From positions 16,839,318 to 16,903,317 of the forward strand of contig NC_091147.1 in the NCBI RefSeq assembly GCF_041381155.1: a stretch of 64,000 nt of DNA, in the 5' to 3' direction. The first letter of the stretch is position 1. Every line of letters begins with the position of its first letter. The position numbers and the translations under genes were made by a program. Below are positions 14,501 to 24,800 of the stretch, one piece after another. The DNA comes from Argopecten irradians. Lineage: Eukaryota > Mollusca > Bivalvia > Pectinida > Pectinidae. The notes beneath the pieces are model-generated. The model was given only the letters and a program-made list of their open reading frames with translations, made no database searches and had not been told where the DNA came from.

Positions 14501-16848
14501 TTATATCACCTACAAATAGGTAAACAAAACCCTCACCTGTAAAACTATATGGGACATTTTTTAGCAAGAAAACATGTCAACTCCTCTAAGTTGTCATTTA
14601 GATGTTTCTCAAAATAAAATTCCAACGCAAGTGAATAGAAATCCAAAAATAATCCGTCCACATATCTTCACGTATATCATCGTACCCGACGCACTCAACT
14701 GACCATATACACGTGACTATGTACCTGACCCGAACGAGCGACAACTATCAAGGACACACACGTGTCGTTGTACATGTACGTGTAAAACTAAATGTATATT
14801 GAAGTGTTTTATTAGTTCGTATTGGACATATGTTGGGATATAGCTGACAAACACATTCATCTATTACTTCAATGAAATATTGTCAGGTGAGTGCAGTGTT
14901 TATTTTCAATTTGACATTGTTATTTGCAATATCGGGGCATGTGTATCTGAGACAAGATATACTTAGAATGATACACGTGTGTCAAGTGTCCCGTGCTTTA
15001 TATAGGGGGTTGGCCAGTGAAGGTTACTAAGCAGAGCAAAAGAAAAATGGCTGCCACTTCCTTAGATACCACACTGTCATAACTAGGGGATGTCTCAGAA
15101 ACAATTTTTGAAAAAAAATATTTCGTTAATATTTTTTTTTAATATCAACTGCATGTTTTTAACTTGCATTGTCAGCTTTAACTATAACCACACATTAACC
15201 TCTGAGAGTTACCTCTCCTTACCTGAAGAAACATAATATATACTTGTATATCGGTGAGTATGTAGGTGGTCTCACTATGTTTGCTTTAGCTTTTAGAATA
15301 TCAAACCACGTTCATTGAGATTAACTTTTGCGAATTGAACACGCATTTTTGTCGTAAAGATGTGTTGGTTCTTAGTCAATCTAGTTTTACTTTAATTTGC
15401 GCACTATTTTTCCATTTTCAGAAAAGAAGATGTGCACTTCCAACGCGGGATGGTTTCTATCCACAACATCCAAGGTGTTCGCTGTGACGTCATTGACAGT
15501 CTACACAGCACAGTTGACCAGTATTCTGGTTCAGTCCTCCACTTCAGACAAACAATACCTTCCAGTCGTCACCTTCGCCGGACTTATTAGTCATCCGGAT
15601 ATAAACTACAGCTGTATCAATAAAAGTTTCGCTTGTGCTTATTTTGAAAATTCTGTGCAACCTATGGAAAAAATAATAGAATTCAATTTGAAACTTGGTA
15701 ATAATACTAGATATAATAATATAGATACTGCAACTCGTGATTTACGTGGTGGAAGTACAACAAAACAACATGCGTTAATTATAGAATCTGACTTTGCGTA
15801 CTATTTAGCCAGTAGAGAACCATGTGACTTGATCGTGGTCGGAGAGGAGCTTGGTGATCTGTCTCATTCATTTGCTTGTAGGCCGGGATTAAGCATATGC
15901 CGTGACCTTGACGTTGCTATGCTGACGTTGAAATCCACGGGAGAGTTAGGACGTCTAAGAGAGAAATGGTTGAGTGGTGTCTGTGGGAAATATTCCGAGA
16001 TGTCATCTCCTTATGCACATGCGTATAAATACACAACTGACAGAATAAAAAATGTAAATAACGAGAGAACAGTGAAGAGCTTTGCCATACCCTTGGTCTT
16101 GGTGTATAGTGGGGTCGTTATTAGCATATTAATAATGTTATGGGAAATATATCGACCTAAATCAAAGGAGGTATGTATTGTGAAAAAAGGTATCAATTTT
16201 AGTCGTTAGAGTAACCTTAGTATACCCATAATATTACAATGATTGCATTCATATCAAACATAAAGTGCATAATTCCTGAATCCGATGAGAGTAACATGAG
16301 GAAACGTTAATTGAATTTAAAAACATCAACTTCTAAAACAGACTTTTTGTTAGGTTTTTAAAAATGTTTTTCTTAACTTAAGGAAATTTATGAAATAATA
16401 TTTTCCGCAATAGGAAAACATAACAGTAGTTTTTTTACTTAACTTCATTAATGCTTTCCTATGAAAAAAATTAAATTAACTCATTAATTTGAAAGTTGAT
16501 TATTATTCAATTTAATTATTAATTGATCTTGGTGAACCTGAGCCGTGATTAATATCATTTTAATTATACGTCGGTCATAAAATCATGCGAGACTAATCAC
16601 AATAGATAATGCCAAACTCAGGCGTTTAGGCATTATGGGATCCTAATGTATATGAGCTTTAGGAATGCTAATGTATAGGAGGTTTAGTCAATAAATGAAC
16701 ACAAAACTCTATTTTGTTTATTAAAATAAATGTTGTGATTAAAACATTATCTTTATGTTTGCAGGTAAGAATGTTTCGGATTGAATATCATGACAGATCT
16801 GATGGTATCGAAATCGAATCCGGATCAGGAAATGACGTCATCAAATGA
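5543..16848 (+). CDS. Ionotropic glutamate receptor subunit lacking an amino-terminal domain
   Basis: Seven exons join in phase: 5543-5626, 10183-10215, 11944-12141, 12814-13046, 13444-13514, 15422-16170 and 16765-16848, giving 483 residues. Residues 1-28 are a signal peptide (MARCGGPGLVLCLTVWNGVF start). S1 follows at once (AKKVFRVTVKE, then ETPYIFQ...FQGLLIDIL and GMIGELQRNESDIAAGPLTV). Arg120 in PLTVTADR matches the Arg that binds the ligand alpha-carboxylate; Glu328 in ALIIES matches the acidic residue that binds the amino group. TM1 is about 153-179, M3 about 217-243, TM4 about 427-450; Cys341 and Cys394 fit the conserved S2 disulfide. The protein should be a cation channel subunit gated by an amino acid. 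Odd points: there is no amino-terminal domain (family members are usually about 900 residues), the M2 pore loop is short and lacks a recognisable QQG-type motif, and the M3 signature SYTANLAAF is replaced by VYTAQLTSIL. The cytoplasmic tail is only about 33 residues. Splice sites were inferred by eye. Confidence 0.88.
5627..8350. other. Intron 1 of the glutamate receptor, first part
   Basis: Very AT-rich. Apart from the degenerate repeat at its start I see no gene, conserved exon or clear mobile element here. Confidence 0.4.
5639..5845. repeat. Degenerate tandem repeat, about 65-70 bp x 3
   Basis: Three successive segments start with 'tatttcac' and carry 'cataacaacagtta'-like cores (about 5639, 5702 and 5772). 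They lie at the 5' end of intron 1 of the glutamate receptor. Divergence suggests an old duplication. Confidence 0.45.
8351..8527 (+). CDS. Candidate secreted-protein first exon (unrecognised)
   Basis: ATG at 8351 opens a 59-codon stretch with a strong signal-peptide profile: MERQSNIVVLTLLCLFMTHV, then SC as a likely cleavage site, then a polar stretch including GDIFRYMSGSYSAML. A possible donor (agg|gtactc) at 8527/8528 would leave phase 0, the phase needed to join exon 2 of the surrounding receptor at 10183. It could therefore be an alternative first exon of that receptor, the first exon of a nested gene or a relic. The donor is weak and no partner exon was found before the MITE at 8802. 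The MSGSYS stretch faintly recalls CpeT-like secreted proteins, but not enough to name it. Confidence 0.3.
8555..8622. repeat. Tandem duplication of about 33 bp
   Basis: The segment 'gttgtcgacctttgttatca' plus 'aatgttctgttc' occurs twice in a row without change. It lies just 3' of the candidate secreted exon. Confidence 0.7.
8802..9292. repeat. MITE with TTTAAAGNNACAATTCA ends
   Basis: The left end 'tttaaaggcacaattcact' mirrors the right end 'actgaattgtctctttaag'. The element is about 490 bp and has no coding potential. A partial relative lies at 21308-21575, sharing 'ggcataaatgta', 'gttctacatt' and 'gttaaacaaatg' in the same order. Confidence 0.7.
9293..10182. other. Rest of intron 1 of the glutamate receptor
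   Basis: Nothing recognisable apart from the pyrimidine tract and acceptor just before 10183. Confidence 0.4.
10216..11943. other. Intron 2 of the glutamate receptor
   Basis: AT-rich with short spurious reading frames. The only clear structure is the 25-bp tandem repeat at 10739-10840. Confidence 0.45.
10739..10840. repeat. 25-bp minisatellite, four units
   Basis: Unit of the form 'atatttatcgctatttaggc' plus 'gctac', repeated four times with several changes per copy. Each unit carries 'cgctatttaggcgct' or a variant. Confidence 0.7.
12142..12813. other. Intron 3 of the glutamate receptor
   Basis: Contains an open frame of about 120 codons at 12302-12673 with no recognisable domain. The receptor exons join perfectly across it, so I treat it as intronic. 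Confidence 0.5.
13515..15421. other. Intron 5 of the glutamate receptor, at the pore loop
   Basis: A phase-1 intron of 1.9 kb that interrupts the region where the M2 pore loop should be encoded. About half of it is the element at 14296-15177. I found no small exon with a recognisable pore-loop sequence in the remainder. Confidence 0.5.
14292..15181. mobile_element. Non-autonomous piggyBac-like element flanked by TTAA
   Basis: The element spans 14296-15177, with TTAA on both sides at 14292-14295 and 15178-15181. Its outermost ends are the perfect inverted pair 'agctgacaatgcaagttaaaa'. Imperfect similarity between the arms continues inward for about 170 bp, including 'gagacattcccc', 'cagccatttttgtttt' and a TATA-like 'ccctatataaagc' in both arms. 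The interior has no transposase frame. TTAA duplication is typical of the piggyBac superfamily; the terminal bases do not show the usual CCY start, so the family call is inference. Confidence 0.75.
16171..16764. other. Intron 6 of the glutamate receptor
   Basis: Short AT-rich intron with good donor (gtatgt) and acceptor (tgtttgcag). No other feature seen. Confidence 0.5.
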
Positions 16849-17441
16849 ACATGGGGTTATAAGGCAGCTATTTAAATCTTACTACGAGAGAAATGATATT
16901 TCCACAAACGATTGCATCCCTTCTGTGGAGTTTTGATAACGTGTAAATGAATGGCAAATATGGCAATGGTGCAGTAACCCAACCGTCAATTCACAAGCGT
17001 CCCCTAGTGGTTCATGTGGCACTGACTTGGATCCACATGGCGACGGGACTTAATACGGCTTGAATATTCATGAGTATAGCTACTAATATGTGATTGGACG
17101 GATTTGATATGAGGACAAAGAGGTTGCTCTAGTCGGAATTTTATTAAACAAGGGACAATGAATGAAGTACTTTTTCAATAACATATTTTTTGTGTTTATA
17201 ACACACGTTTTATTTAGATTGTTACAAGACCAGTTTAATAGAACAGAATAACCAGGCGCCCAGATCATGACACAGACATAAGTCTAAAACAGTCTTAATT
17301 ATATACTTAACCAATCACAAATGACGTTACAAAACGTTACGTCATAGTTGATTGGATAAGCTAAAACTATTCTAAGACTATTTGATGACCATGGAGCCAG
17401 ACCTCATCAATTACAATTGATATGAAATTAAACCATTGAAA

Positions 17442-17636
17442 ACCAGCGTTGTGACAAGACTTTGCGATTTTGTTCGAGAAATATATTTTCCCATATCTAA
17501 TAACAATGTAAAGCAACGATTCTTGACATAGAAGGTCACCAGAGTTGTGACAAGACTTTGCGATTTTGTTCGAGAAATATATTTTCCCATATCTTATAAC
17601 AACAATGTAAAGCAACGATTCTTGACATAGAAGGTC
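17442..17636. repeat. Two-copy tandem duplication, 96-bp period
   Basis: Copies 17442-17537 and 17538-17636 are nearly identical, differing by one or two bases and a 3-base insertion in the second. The near identity indicates a recent duplication. A minus-strand reading frame across it is an artefact of the repeat. Confidence 0.9.
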
Positions 17637-17842
17637 TAGTTTTATCATATAGATAGCCATGTTGTGGGGAATATACATGTATAAATCAGCCAATCAAATT
17701 CCAATATTTAGAGACTTAAAGGTGGGTGTTGAATGTTCAATATAACCTACATGATCGAGGTTGAGTCATTTCGTCACAGTAACAGTATAGTCTTTTGTGT
17801 TTTGTAACGAAATATCTCTCTGTAGATGCCAATATATATTTG

Positions 17843-18102
17843 TTAGTTTGTTAATTAACGTCCTATTAACAGGCAGGGTCATGTAAGGACGACCTCCATG
17901 TATGCGGTGTGAGCATGGTGAGTGCTTTGGGAGACTACGGTTCTCCTTGTATAGTGAAACTCTTGTCCTTTTTATAGTGTTATATCACTGAAGCATGCAA
18001 CCGAAGACATCAAGCAACACACCCCACCCGGTCACATTACACCGACAACAGGCGAGCCAGTCGTCACTCTCCATTAAAGCTGGGCCTAAGCAGGAGTAGA
18101 AA
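17843..18102 (+). repeat. Interspersed SINE-like repeat
   Basis: Begins with 'aacgtcctattaacaggcag' and 'ggtcatgtaagga', then 'ctccatgtatgcggtgtg', 'tgttatatcactgaagcatg' and 'cacaccccacccggtcacat'. I recognise this as a repeat common in bivalve genomes. It shares the 'cgtcctattaacag' block with the SINE at 4455-4681. A degraded relative lies at 58461-58700, and a short piece ('ggttacattataccgacatc') at about 24934. Confidence 0.6.
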
Positions 18103-18790
18103 ATATGACTTTCATACACAATTCAAATGTTCAAATGGGTTGGTTACAAGACATCATCTTTAGGATGTTTATTAACAAAACAAAACAGATTACCATTTTC
18201 ATATTATATCAAATATCAATATGATTTTTATTTTTGAATCGTATCTGATAATATTTTAGAGATGATATCATTAATTTACAACCACAGAAATAAAACGGAA
18301 GGATATCTTTAACAAAAGATTTAAAGCAAAAAAAACAATGTATTTTAAGTTTAAATAACGATAACAACGCAATTGAACATAGTTAAAGTTTAAGGAACAC
18401 TATTTTATAAAATCAAAGTCAAAAATAGTCCATCCATTTTGTTTTATTGCTGTTTATATGTGATATTTTTGTTCATTTGTGGCAGTAGAATTTTTGGGAT
18501 AAAATGAAAAATAAGGTATAAGCATTTTAAACAAGAAAAACAATGGACGAATACAAAAAATAAAAAAAAAGTATTCAATATTGTGATAACCTTAACTCAT
18601 AAAAGCATTATAGCGGGAGGCCATTACAACGTAATGAAAATGCGAAAACAAGTAACTATCTTTACAGGATGCTAGGTTAAAAATTAAATAAAAGATGAAA
18701 AAAATATATACTAGGAAACAGCAAATAAATGATACCTCTCACATACATGTCTCTACCTCGTATACGACATCGTTATCAATGTCAACGCAT

Positions 18791-18796
18791 TTTATT
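18791..18796 (-). promoter_or_regulatory. Polyadenylation signal for the minus-strand GPCR
   Basis: AATAAA on the minus strand, about 90 bases beyond the stop codon of the receptor. Confidence 0.5.
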
Positions 18797-18884
18797 GGCG
18801 CATTTATGATGGTCCCAAAGTAAGCTTATGGACAGTAATAAAATTCGAGATTGGTCTTAAATTCATACTTACAACTACAAAACA

Positions 18885-19946
18885 TTATAAACGTGTTGTA
18901 ATAACAGCAAATAGTTCAGAAGAACTATGATTATTATTTTCAAAACGACAACACGACAGTGTTTCTCTATATTTGCGTCTCATGGAGTTAACTGTTAAAG
19001 CATACACTAGAAAATTGACGGCATTGTTCAACACCGCTAGACAATAGGTAAACAACAATGCAACCCTGAAGTTAAAATTTCCCTCATGAGCGATAAGTCT
19101 CTCTTTGTCACGGATTAACAGAACATAGCACACGTCACTGGGTAAACAACAAACAACATATGTTACACTCATCGTCAACAACATCCGGGTTATTTTCTGT
19201 TGTTTATTCCACCGATAACCACGCTTCCAATGCTTAAACCGCCTTGTAGCTGACACCATTTGTCGTAAGCCGACTATAATAGCTGTATTGAATCCCATTA
19301 TCAGTAGGACTGTTGTGATCCCGTATACCAGATGTAGGACTACACCGTACCAAGCACGGAATGTCCCGTCCTCTCCTGTCGTTAGTATCGCCATTTCGTA
19401 GGTGGAATTAGAACTATTTCCCCGCGGATTAATTTGGAACAGTTCCACAGAACAAGAAGATAATGTTATGAAATACACAGATGTTGTAAGAAGAATACCT
19501 ATGTGTTTCGAACATGTTCTGTGGACGTAAAATGGACGAAAAACGGCCAGGCACCTCTCGATAACTATAACAACAGTCAAAGCTTTAGAAATGGATTCCA
19601 GAGAGAAAACAAGCCGTAATAGGAAAAATGTATTGATGTTTAAAAATGACAGATCTTCCTTGAAATGTAAGTTACGTATCTGTAAGAAAATGAAAAGTGC
19701 CTGTCCCACCATACACAGTTCGTCTGCTAATGCTAGTCCAAGCAATAAGACTGTTGTCGAAGTTTTCTTCTTTTCTCTATAGAACACAGAAAATGTCAGG
19801 GCGTTGCCGAATATCCCCACGATACATATTGATGGTAATATAACACAGTACACAGCTGTCATCACCTGAGTCATGTCTTCAGCTGAAAATGTCTCCTTCT
19901 CTTCCTCATTAGACGACATATTGCTCTTTCTGTCATCAATAGACAT
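18885..19946 (-). CDS. Orphan rhodopsin-class G protein-coupled receptor, intronless
   Basis: Encodes 353 residues from an ATG at 19946 with no intron. Seven hydrophobic segments at about 31-55, 66-90, 108-130, 148-168, 200-226, 252-276 and 294-316. Class A marks: GN in TM1 (GIFGNAL), LALAD in TM2, IERCLAVFRPF at the end of TM3 (ERC in place of DRY), CCLP in TM6 (Cys where Trp is usual) and NNAVNFLVY in TM7 in place of NPxxY. The loop segment KKKTSTTVLLLGLALAD is nearly shared with the receptor at 52704-53924 (KKKTSTTLLLISLAVAD), so the two are paralogues. Overall style resembles FMRFamide-receptor-like and other expanded peptide or chemosensory receptors of lophotrochozoans; the ligand is unknown. 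The tail carries CC for possible palmitoylation. Confidence 0.85.
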   Translation of the reverse strand: MSIDDRKSNMSSNEEEKETFSAEDMTQVMTAVYCVILPSICIVGIFGNALTFSVFYREKKKTSTTVLLLGLALADELCMVGQALFIFLQIRNLHFKEDLSFLNINTFFLLRLVFSLESISKALTVVIVIERCLAVFRPFYVHRTCSKHIGILLTTSVYFITLSSCSVELFQINPRGNSSNSTYEMAILTTGEDGTFRAWYGVVLHLVYGITTVLLIMGFNTAIIVGLRQMVSATRRFKHWKRGYRWNKQQKITRMLLTMSVTYVVCCLPSDVCYVLLIRDKERLIAHEGNFNFRVALLFTYCLAVLNNAVNFLVYALTVNSMRRKYRETLSCCRFENNNHSSSELFAVITTRL

Positions 19947-20035
19947 TTACATCTAACTTTATAAAATAAAAAATAATCCTCTCCTTCATGTTATCAAATT
20001 TTATTAATGTAATTATCAGGAGAAAGTAAGATGTA

Positions 20036-20400
20036 AACTTTCCATCATATCAACATATTCCACGAAGGTTTCCTTCCCTTTTGAAATAATCCATTGTTTT
20101 CTGAAGACATTTACATCTCTAAGCTAAACATCACACTATCGAATTCCACAAAGGTTTCCTTTTTATTGTAATAATCCATTCCTTCTCTTTTCAGGAGAAA
20201 TGTACATCTAGGCTTTACCTCACACTATCGTATTTCACAAAGGTTTCTCCTCTGTTAAAAGAATCTATTCCTTCTTGTTGTCATGAGGAATCAGCATATC
20301 CATTTTATAGTACACACCAGTACTCCATTAAAGTTCTCTCCTCTTCTGAGAACATTTTCCTTTCTGTTTACATGTTAATTGAACATGTCTATTTTGCTTC
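20036..20400. repeat. Degenerate tandem array, about 90-bp units x 4
   Basis: Successive units start near 20036, 20132, 20221 and 20311. Each runs as 'cacactatcgaattccacaa' then 'aggtttcc', a T/C-rich stretch with 'aatccattcctt', then 'acatcta'. The first three are clear, the fourth is faint. The array starts about 90 bases upstream of the receptor start codon. Confidence 0.6.
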
Positions 20401-21307
20401 AAAATTATCTAACAACTGCTTTCCGTTATAATAACATTTAGTATCCTTGCTTACAATCCAAAGTTAAACAAAAAAGTTTCCTCATTCGATAAGCAATTTT
20501 GTTTGATATATCAATGTTACACAACAACCTCCTTTGATCTGTAGAAATGCATGTAGGTTCTTCCCGTCAACAGGTCTGGCATATTAACTATGTGCCTAAT
20601 TCATCAATTTGTAATATCAATCACCTTTATAGACTCTCTGAGGTACAATAATCCTACGTAAACCTCTGTGGGCCATCAGTATAAGTGAGTTTGACATGCT
20701 CATTTGCTAAGTTGAGATTACTTCCGTTGCATCCAAGCATATGATTTCCTACCAACCCAATTCACCGTTATTTACAAACTCTTTTTTAATTTGTGTTTTG
20801 CACGTACCTTTATCTTTCCAATCAACGCTTATCACCAAGTCATTACACCGACACGTACAAGGGGCAATAACCGCTGTACGATCTATGTTGGTTGTTACTG
20901 AATGGTTTGTGGTGTTATTTACTTGTGTGAATAATGAGCAACTTCTGAGGTCGTTGTTTTTGTTTACCATGGCGTACGTGTACCATGATTGGATAAAAGG
21001 AATTTAGTTCAAATAAAAAAAAAATCTAAAAATTGTAACAGTTATGCCCTTATTAACTATTTTAAAGTAGATACACCTATACAATAGTATTGGAATAAAG
21101 CTAACTACATTAAATGTCAAACGATATCAACCCATGGGTGATGTAATTTAGATGGCTGTCTGTATAATCAGTCTTATGTTTTAAGATTAGCCGCAAATTA
21201 CACCACACACAAACCTAAAACAGAGTTAAGCTACACATCACATACACAGCAAGGGATCAAAGGACACATAGCATTCACAGAGGTATGTAAGTATTTTTCT
21301 CCACTTC

Positions 21308-21575
21308 TTTAAAGGAACTATTAAGTGAGGCTTCATCTGTTACATAACCACCAAGAAAAATACGGCATAAATGTAAATGTTCTACATTTCTTGTGAAACA
21401 CATCAACATAAGATATTGAAAAATTGTGAAGTACTGTATTTTACTTGAAACCGTTGAAATTCCAAATCGTATAGCAATATCATACAGTAGGTGCAGTGCG
21501 TACGCTGTATTCATACCCGAGTCAATGTCACATGCGTTAAACAAATGCAATACATAACTACCGAGGAGTTACATA
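21308..21575. repeat. Partial MITE related to 8802-9292
   Basis: Starts 'tttaaaggaactattaagtg' and keeps 'ggcataaatgtaaatgttct', 'cgagtcaatgtcac' and 'gttaaacaaatgcaatacat' in the same order as the element at 8802. The right end is not recognisable. Confidence 0.55.
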
Positions 21576-21639
21576 TACATTTGTGTTACCCTTACGCGCT
21601 AAATATACCTTGGTTTTTACAATTCTGACCGCTTCAACG

Positions 21640-22130
21640 CTTCACAGAAAAAGTTCTGCTGACTAACTTTTTACAAAGTTTTGCAGTTTAAAAGAAAAAC
21701 GGTTGTTCTTTTCACAAACAGCATAAAAATGGGGGATCAGTGTGCTTGATTTTTGTCCCGTTACAAAACTTTTTATTTTTCAGCATTTCTTACTAAAAAT
21801 CAAATCACTATCAATTTATTATAATGTAAAGGTTTAAAATAAAAAAAGGGTTAATGTAACATTTAAATGCTTAATAGCCCTGTGAACCTAAATGATTTAG
21901 AGAAAAAAGTGAACTCGATATAGCTAAAAATGTCGTCGCACAGGTGACTTAAGTAAAAAAAAATATTGAAGTAAAAAAGAGTGAAATTTCACCTCTTTGC
22001 AGAGTGTAAGAAATATACGTTTTCAAAATGGTCGCCATATTGGTCATTTCTTCAAATTTGTATATAAAAAAATCTACAAACAATAGAAGTCTAATTTTTG
22101 ACACATTTTCTATATATTCAAGGTTTTTAA
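21640..22130 (+). repeat. Non-coding interspersed repeat, copy 1
   Basis: Shares an ordered series of blocks with 24295-24800: 'aaacggttg', 'gtccgtgtgctt'-like, 'cagctaaaaatgtcgtcgca', 'ttcaaaatggtcgcca', 'ggtcatttctt' and 'tataaaaaaatctac'. Both copies are in the same orientation. No ends or coding frame identified. Confidence 0.6.
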
Positions 22131-22910
22131 AAAATAGTTATAACATGGACGAGACAATGCATATTTTCCATATTAAAAATCGCATTACTTTCCATAGACT
22201 ATGCATCATATGAAAATGGATCCATCCAAAAGAGAATGCTACAACAGTGTGAAAGAATCATAATTTGACATTAAGTATAAGTTATAAGCCGATACAAGTC
22301 CAATATGTTGGTAGAAAGAACACTTGGGTCGTTCGCTGACAATGAATGACTTAACAGCAATGTTTTAATAAAATAAGAACAAAATACTTTGATGAATGAT
22401 GCTGCTTGGGGTTTGAATCGCTGGCAAAGGTTTGACTAGCAGGACACAAAACAAAAGTTCGATTGACTTTTTACTTGTTTCTTGTATAATTGTATGAAAT
22501 AAAATTAAAGGTCACTGGTTTTGGTGATTACCGCTTTGATACTCAAAATGAATATAGGAATGTTTTCTGAGAATTACAAACTTGGAAATATGACGTTTTT
22601 ATATTATTCTAATTGGCGGCCATACCACAAAAATAATAACATAATGTAAGTAAATATGATTATGCAAGAAAAACGAAAAAAAAATAAGAAAATTTCTATG
22701 GTGTTAAATTGGAGTGAAATAAAATACACAAATGTTTATTGCAAAACCACTTTGGCTGGAGTTACCTCGCTTTTATAATTGCATTTAATAATATGATATG
22801 AATGTTGAAATTTTGATTAGCACTTCATATTAATCTCATCAAGAAAAAAATGCAAATTGAACCAGAATTTGTTATAGTCGAGTATTTGCCTCATCTCGAA
22901 GTTGTTTTTT

Positions 22911-22970
22911 TTTTGTTTTATATATATATATATTTATTTTATTTCATTTTTTTTTTTTTTTTTCATTTTA
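22911..22970. repeat. T-rich and (TA) simple sequence
   Basis: A run of T, a short TATATA run and further T runs. Low complexity only. Confidence 0.8.
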
Positions 22971-23709
22971 GAAGTCTTTTGTACTTAACGCGAGATATAG
23001 TTGCAATAATCATTTTTTGTTAAACATCCTAATTAAACATTAGAAAATAAGAAAAATCACAAACGTGTTTTACTGTATAAGTTAAACTGGCGAAAAGCCA
23101 AAATTGTCTGATGACATGACTAAATTGTTTTCTATTGGGAAAACAGGAATTAGTACCAAACTTAAAAATGTAATAAAAATTATATGGTGGTGTGCTTGAG
23201 CTATTATGAATTAAAGATAGCTATTTGACGTAAATTGTGATTATACCAGAATTTTAATGTTTTCAGCATACATATGACAAACTAAACCAATAGGAGGTAT
23301 AACTGTTAACTCATAAATTGTTGTGTTTCTTGTAAATTTCGGCAAAAATGCGTGGGAAATGTATACATTTCAGTATAACAAGTCCGCACATTCTGTCACA
23401 AAATAGCCATGTCATTATCTTATCTAGTGTCTATAGCGTGTACAAGAATCGCTTATTTCACCAAAGTCCATTTTACAAGCCTGCACATGGAGTCGTTTTT
23501 ACCTTGCCATGCAAATGGCGGTTGTAACTTATATCATGAGAATATGGCATACTTGTATATAAGAAGGCATTTCAATCAACAAAATGTTCCTATTACATAA
23601 GTTTAGACCAGCATTGATGAAAATTGTTCAACTGTTGTTTTGAGGAGCAAAACATGCAGATTTGTGGAAATGCACTTAAAATCGTTAATTTTACACATTT
23701 TGTCTGATT

Positions 23710-23864
23710 AACAGTATTCTCACTTTACTCCGATGACATTATAACATTGCATGTTATAGTGTCATCTATGTATAGTCCTTGTCGGAGACCCGGGTGAGAA
23801 GCACAGCGTAGTGTAGTGGAATCATCCGTGGGTCTCCGACGATGGGTATAGTGAGAATGCTGTT
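23710..23864. repeat. Short hairpin MITE
   Basis: The outer ends 'aacagtattctcact' and 'agtgagaatgctgtt' are inverted; an inner pair 'tcggagacccgg' and 'gggtctccga' is nested inside. About 155 bp, non-coding. Confidence 0.65.
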
Positions 23865-24294
23865 TTTCGGACAATATGTAAAACTTATTAAGCTTAAGGA
23901 TGTACACCTCTGAGAAGTCAAAATTTTCTTGTATTAAACTTTTTTTCTCATATAGATTTTTGGAAAAAGGAGTTCATACCATAAAAGAAAATGAAAGAAA
24001 AAACATATGTCCGTGTGCTCGTTTTTGAGCTTTTGTCACTCAAAGACACCTAGTTGACAAAATATTGGATTTTATGGGAATTTTGCCGTTTTGACCATAT
24101 AAGATAGAGATTAAAGCCATAATTTCCTAATGAGGTGTTTGACATGTATGAATGTTTGTAGAATTCATTTTCTAGTAGTCTTCTTTAAAAATATACCAGT
24201 TTTGATCAATTAGACTAATATATTTTCTCAGAATAACAACTTATGCTACCCCTACCCCTTAATTTTGTGCTACCAAATGCACCATTTTCAGCCA

Positions 24295-24800
24295 TTTTTG
24301 CCAAATTTAACCCTTTATAAAAAAGTTCTGGTATTAAACTTTTGTTATTATTTTGCATATCAATAGGGAAACGGTTGATCTTTATAAATCAGGAAGAAAA
24401 ATTGGGGGTCCGTGTGCTTACTTTTTTGCCCCATTTGAATTTTTGTTCTTTTTCATTATTTTAGAGTAAAAAATAAAAGTGCCCAAATTACCATTAAATG
24501 TAAAAATAAAGTCACAAAAGTGTATCGTTTCACATATTAATGCTCAATATTTTAATTACTACGAACCTAGTAACGATTTGCAGCAAAAATTAGCTAAATA
24601 CAGCTAAAAATGCCGGCGCAGTAATGATTTAAGTAAAATCAATTTCAGTAAAAAATGGTAAAACTGTGGCTCTACTTGAAGCAAAAAAAGACACAATTTC
24701 AAAATGGCCGCCAAATGGGCCATTTCTTAAAATCCCCGTATAAAAAAATCTACTAAAAATAGAAATGTAATTTTTTGACAAAATTTGCATCTGGCAACTT
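24295..24800 (+). repeat. Non-coding interspersed repeat, copy 2
   Basis: Diverged relative of 21640-22130 in the same orientation, with 'aaacggttgatctttat', 'gggggtccgtgtgctt', 'acagctaaaaatgccggcgc', 'caaaatggccgcca' and 'tataaaaaaatctac'. Confidence 0.6.

Larger units (their letters stand above)
16849..18790. other. Intergenic region between the glutamate receptor and the first GPCR (convergent genes)
   Basis: Holds the 3' UTR of the receptor, a two-copy tandem duplication (17442-17636) and a SINE-like repeat (17843-18102). The rest is AT-rich with no gene seen. Confidence 0.5.

Noticed and set aside
17367-17693. 108-codon minus-strand frame
   Set aside because: It is mostly the 96-bp tandem duplication translated twice.
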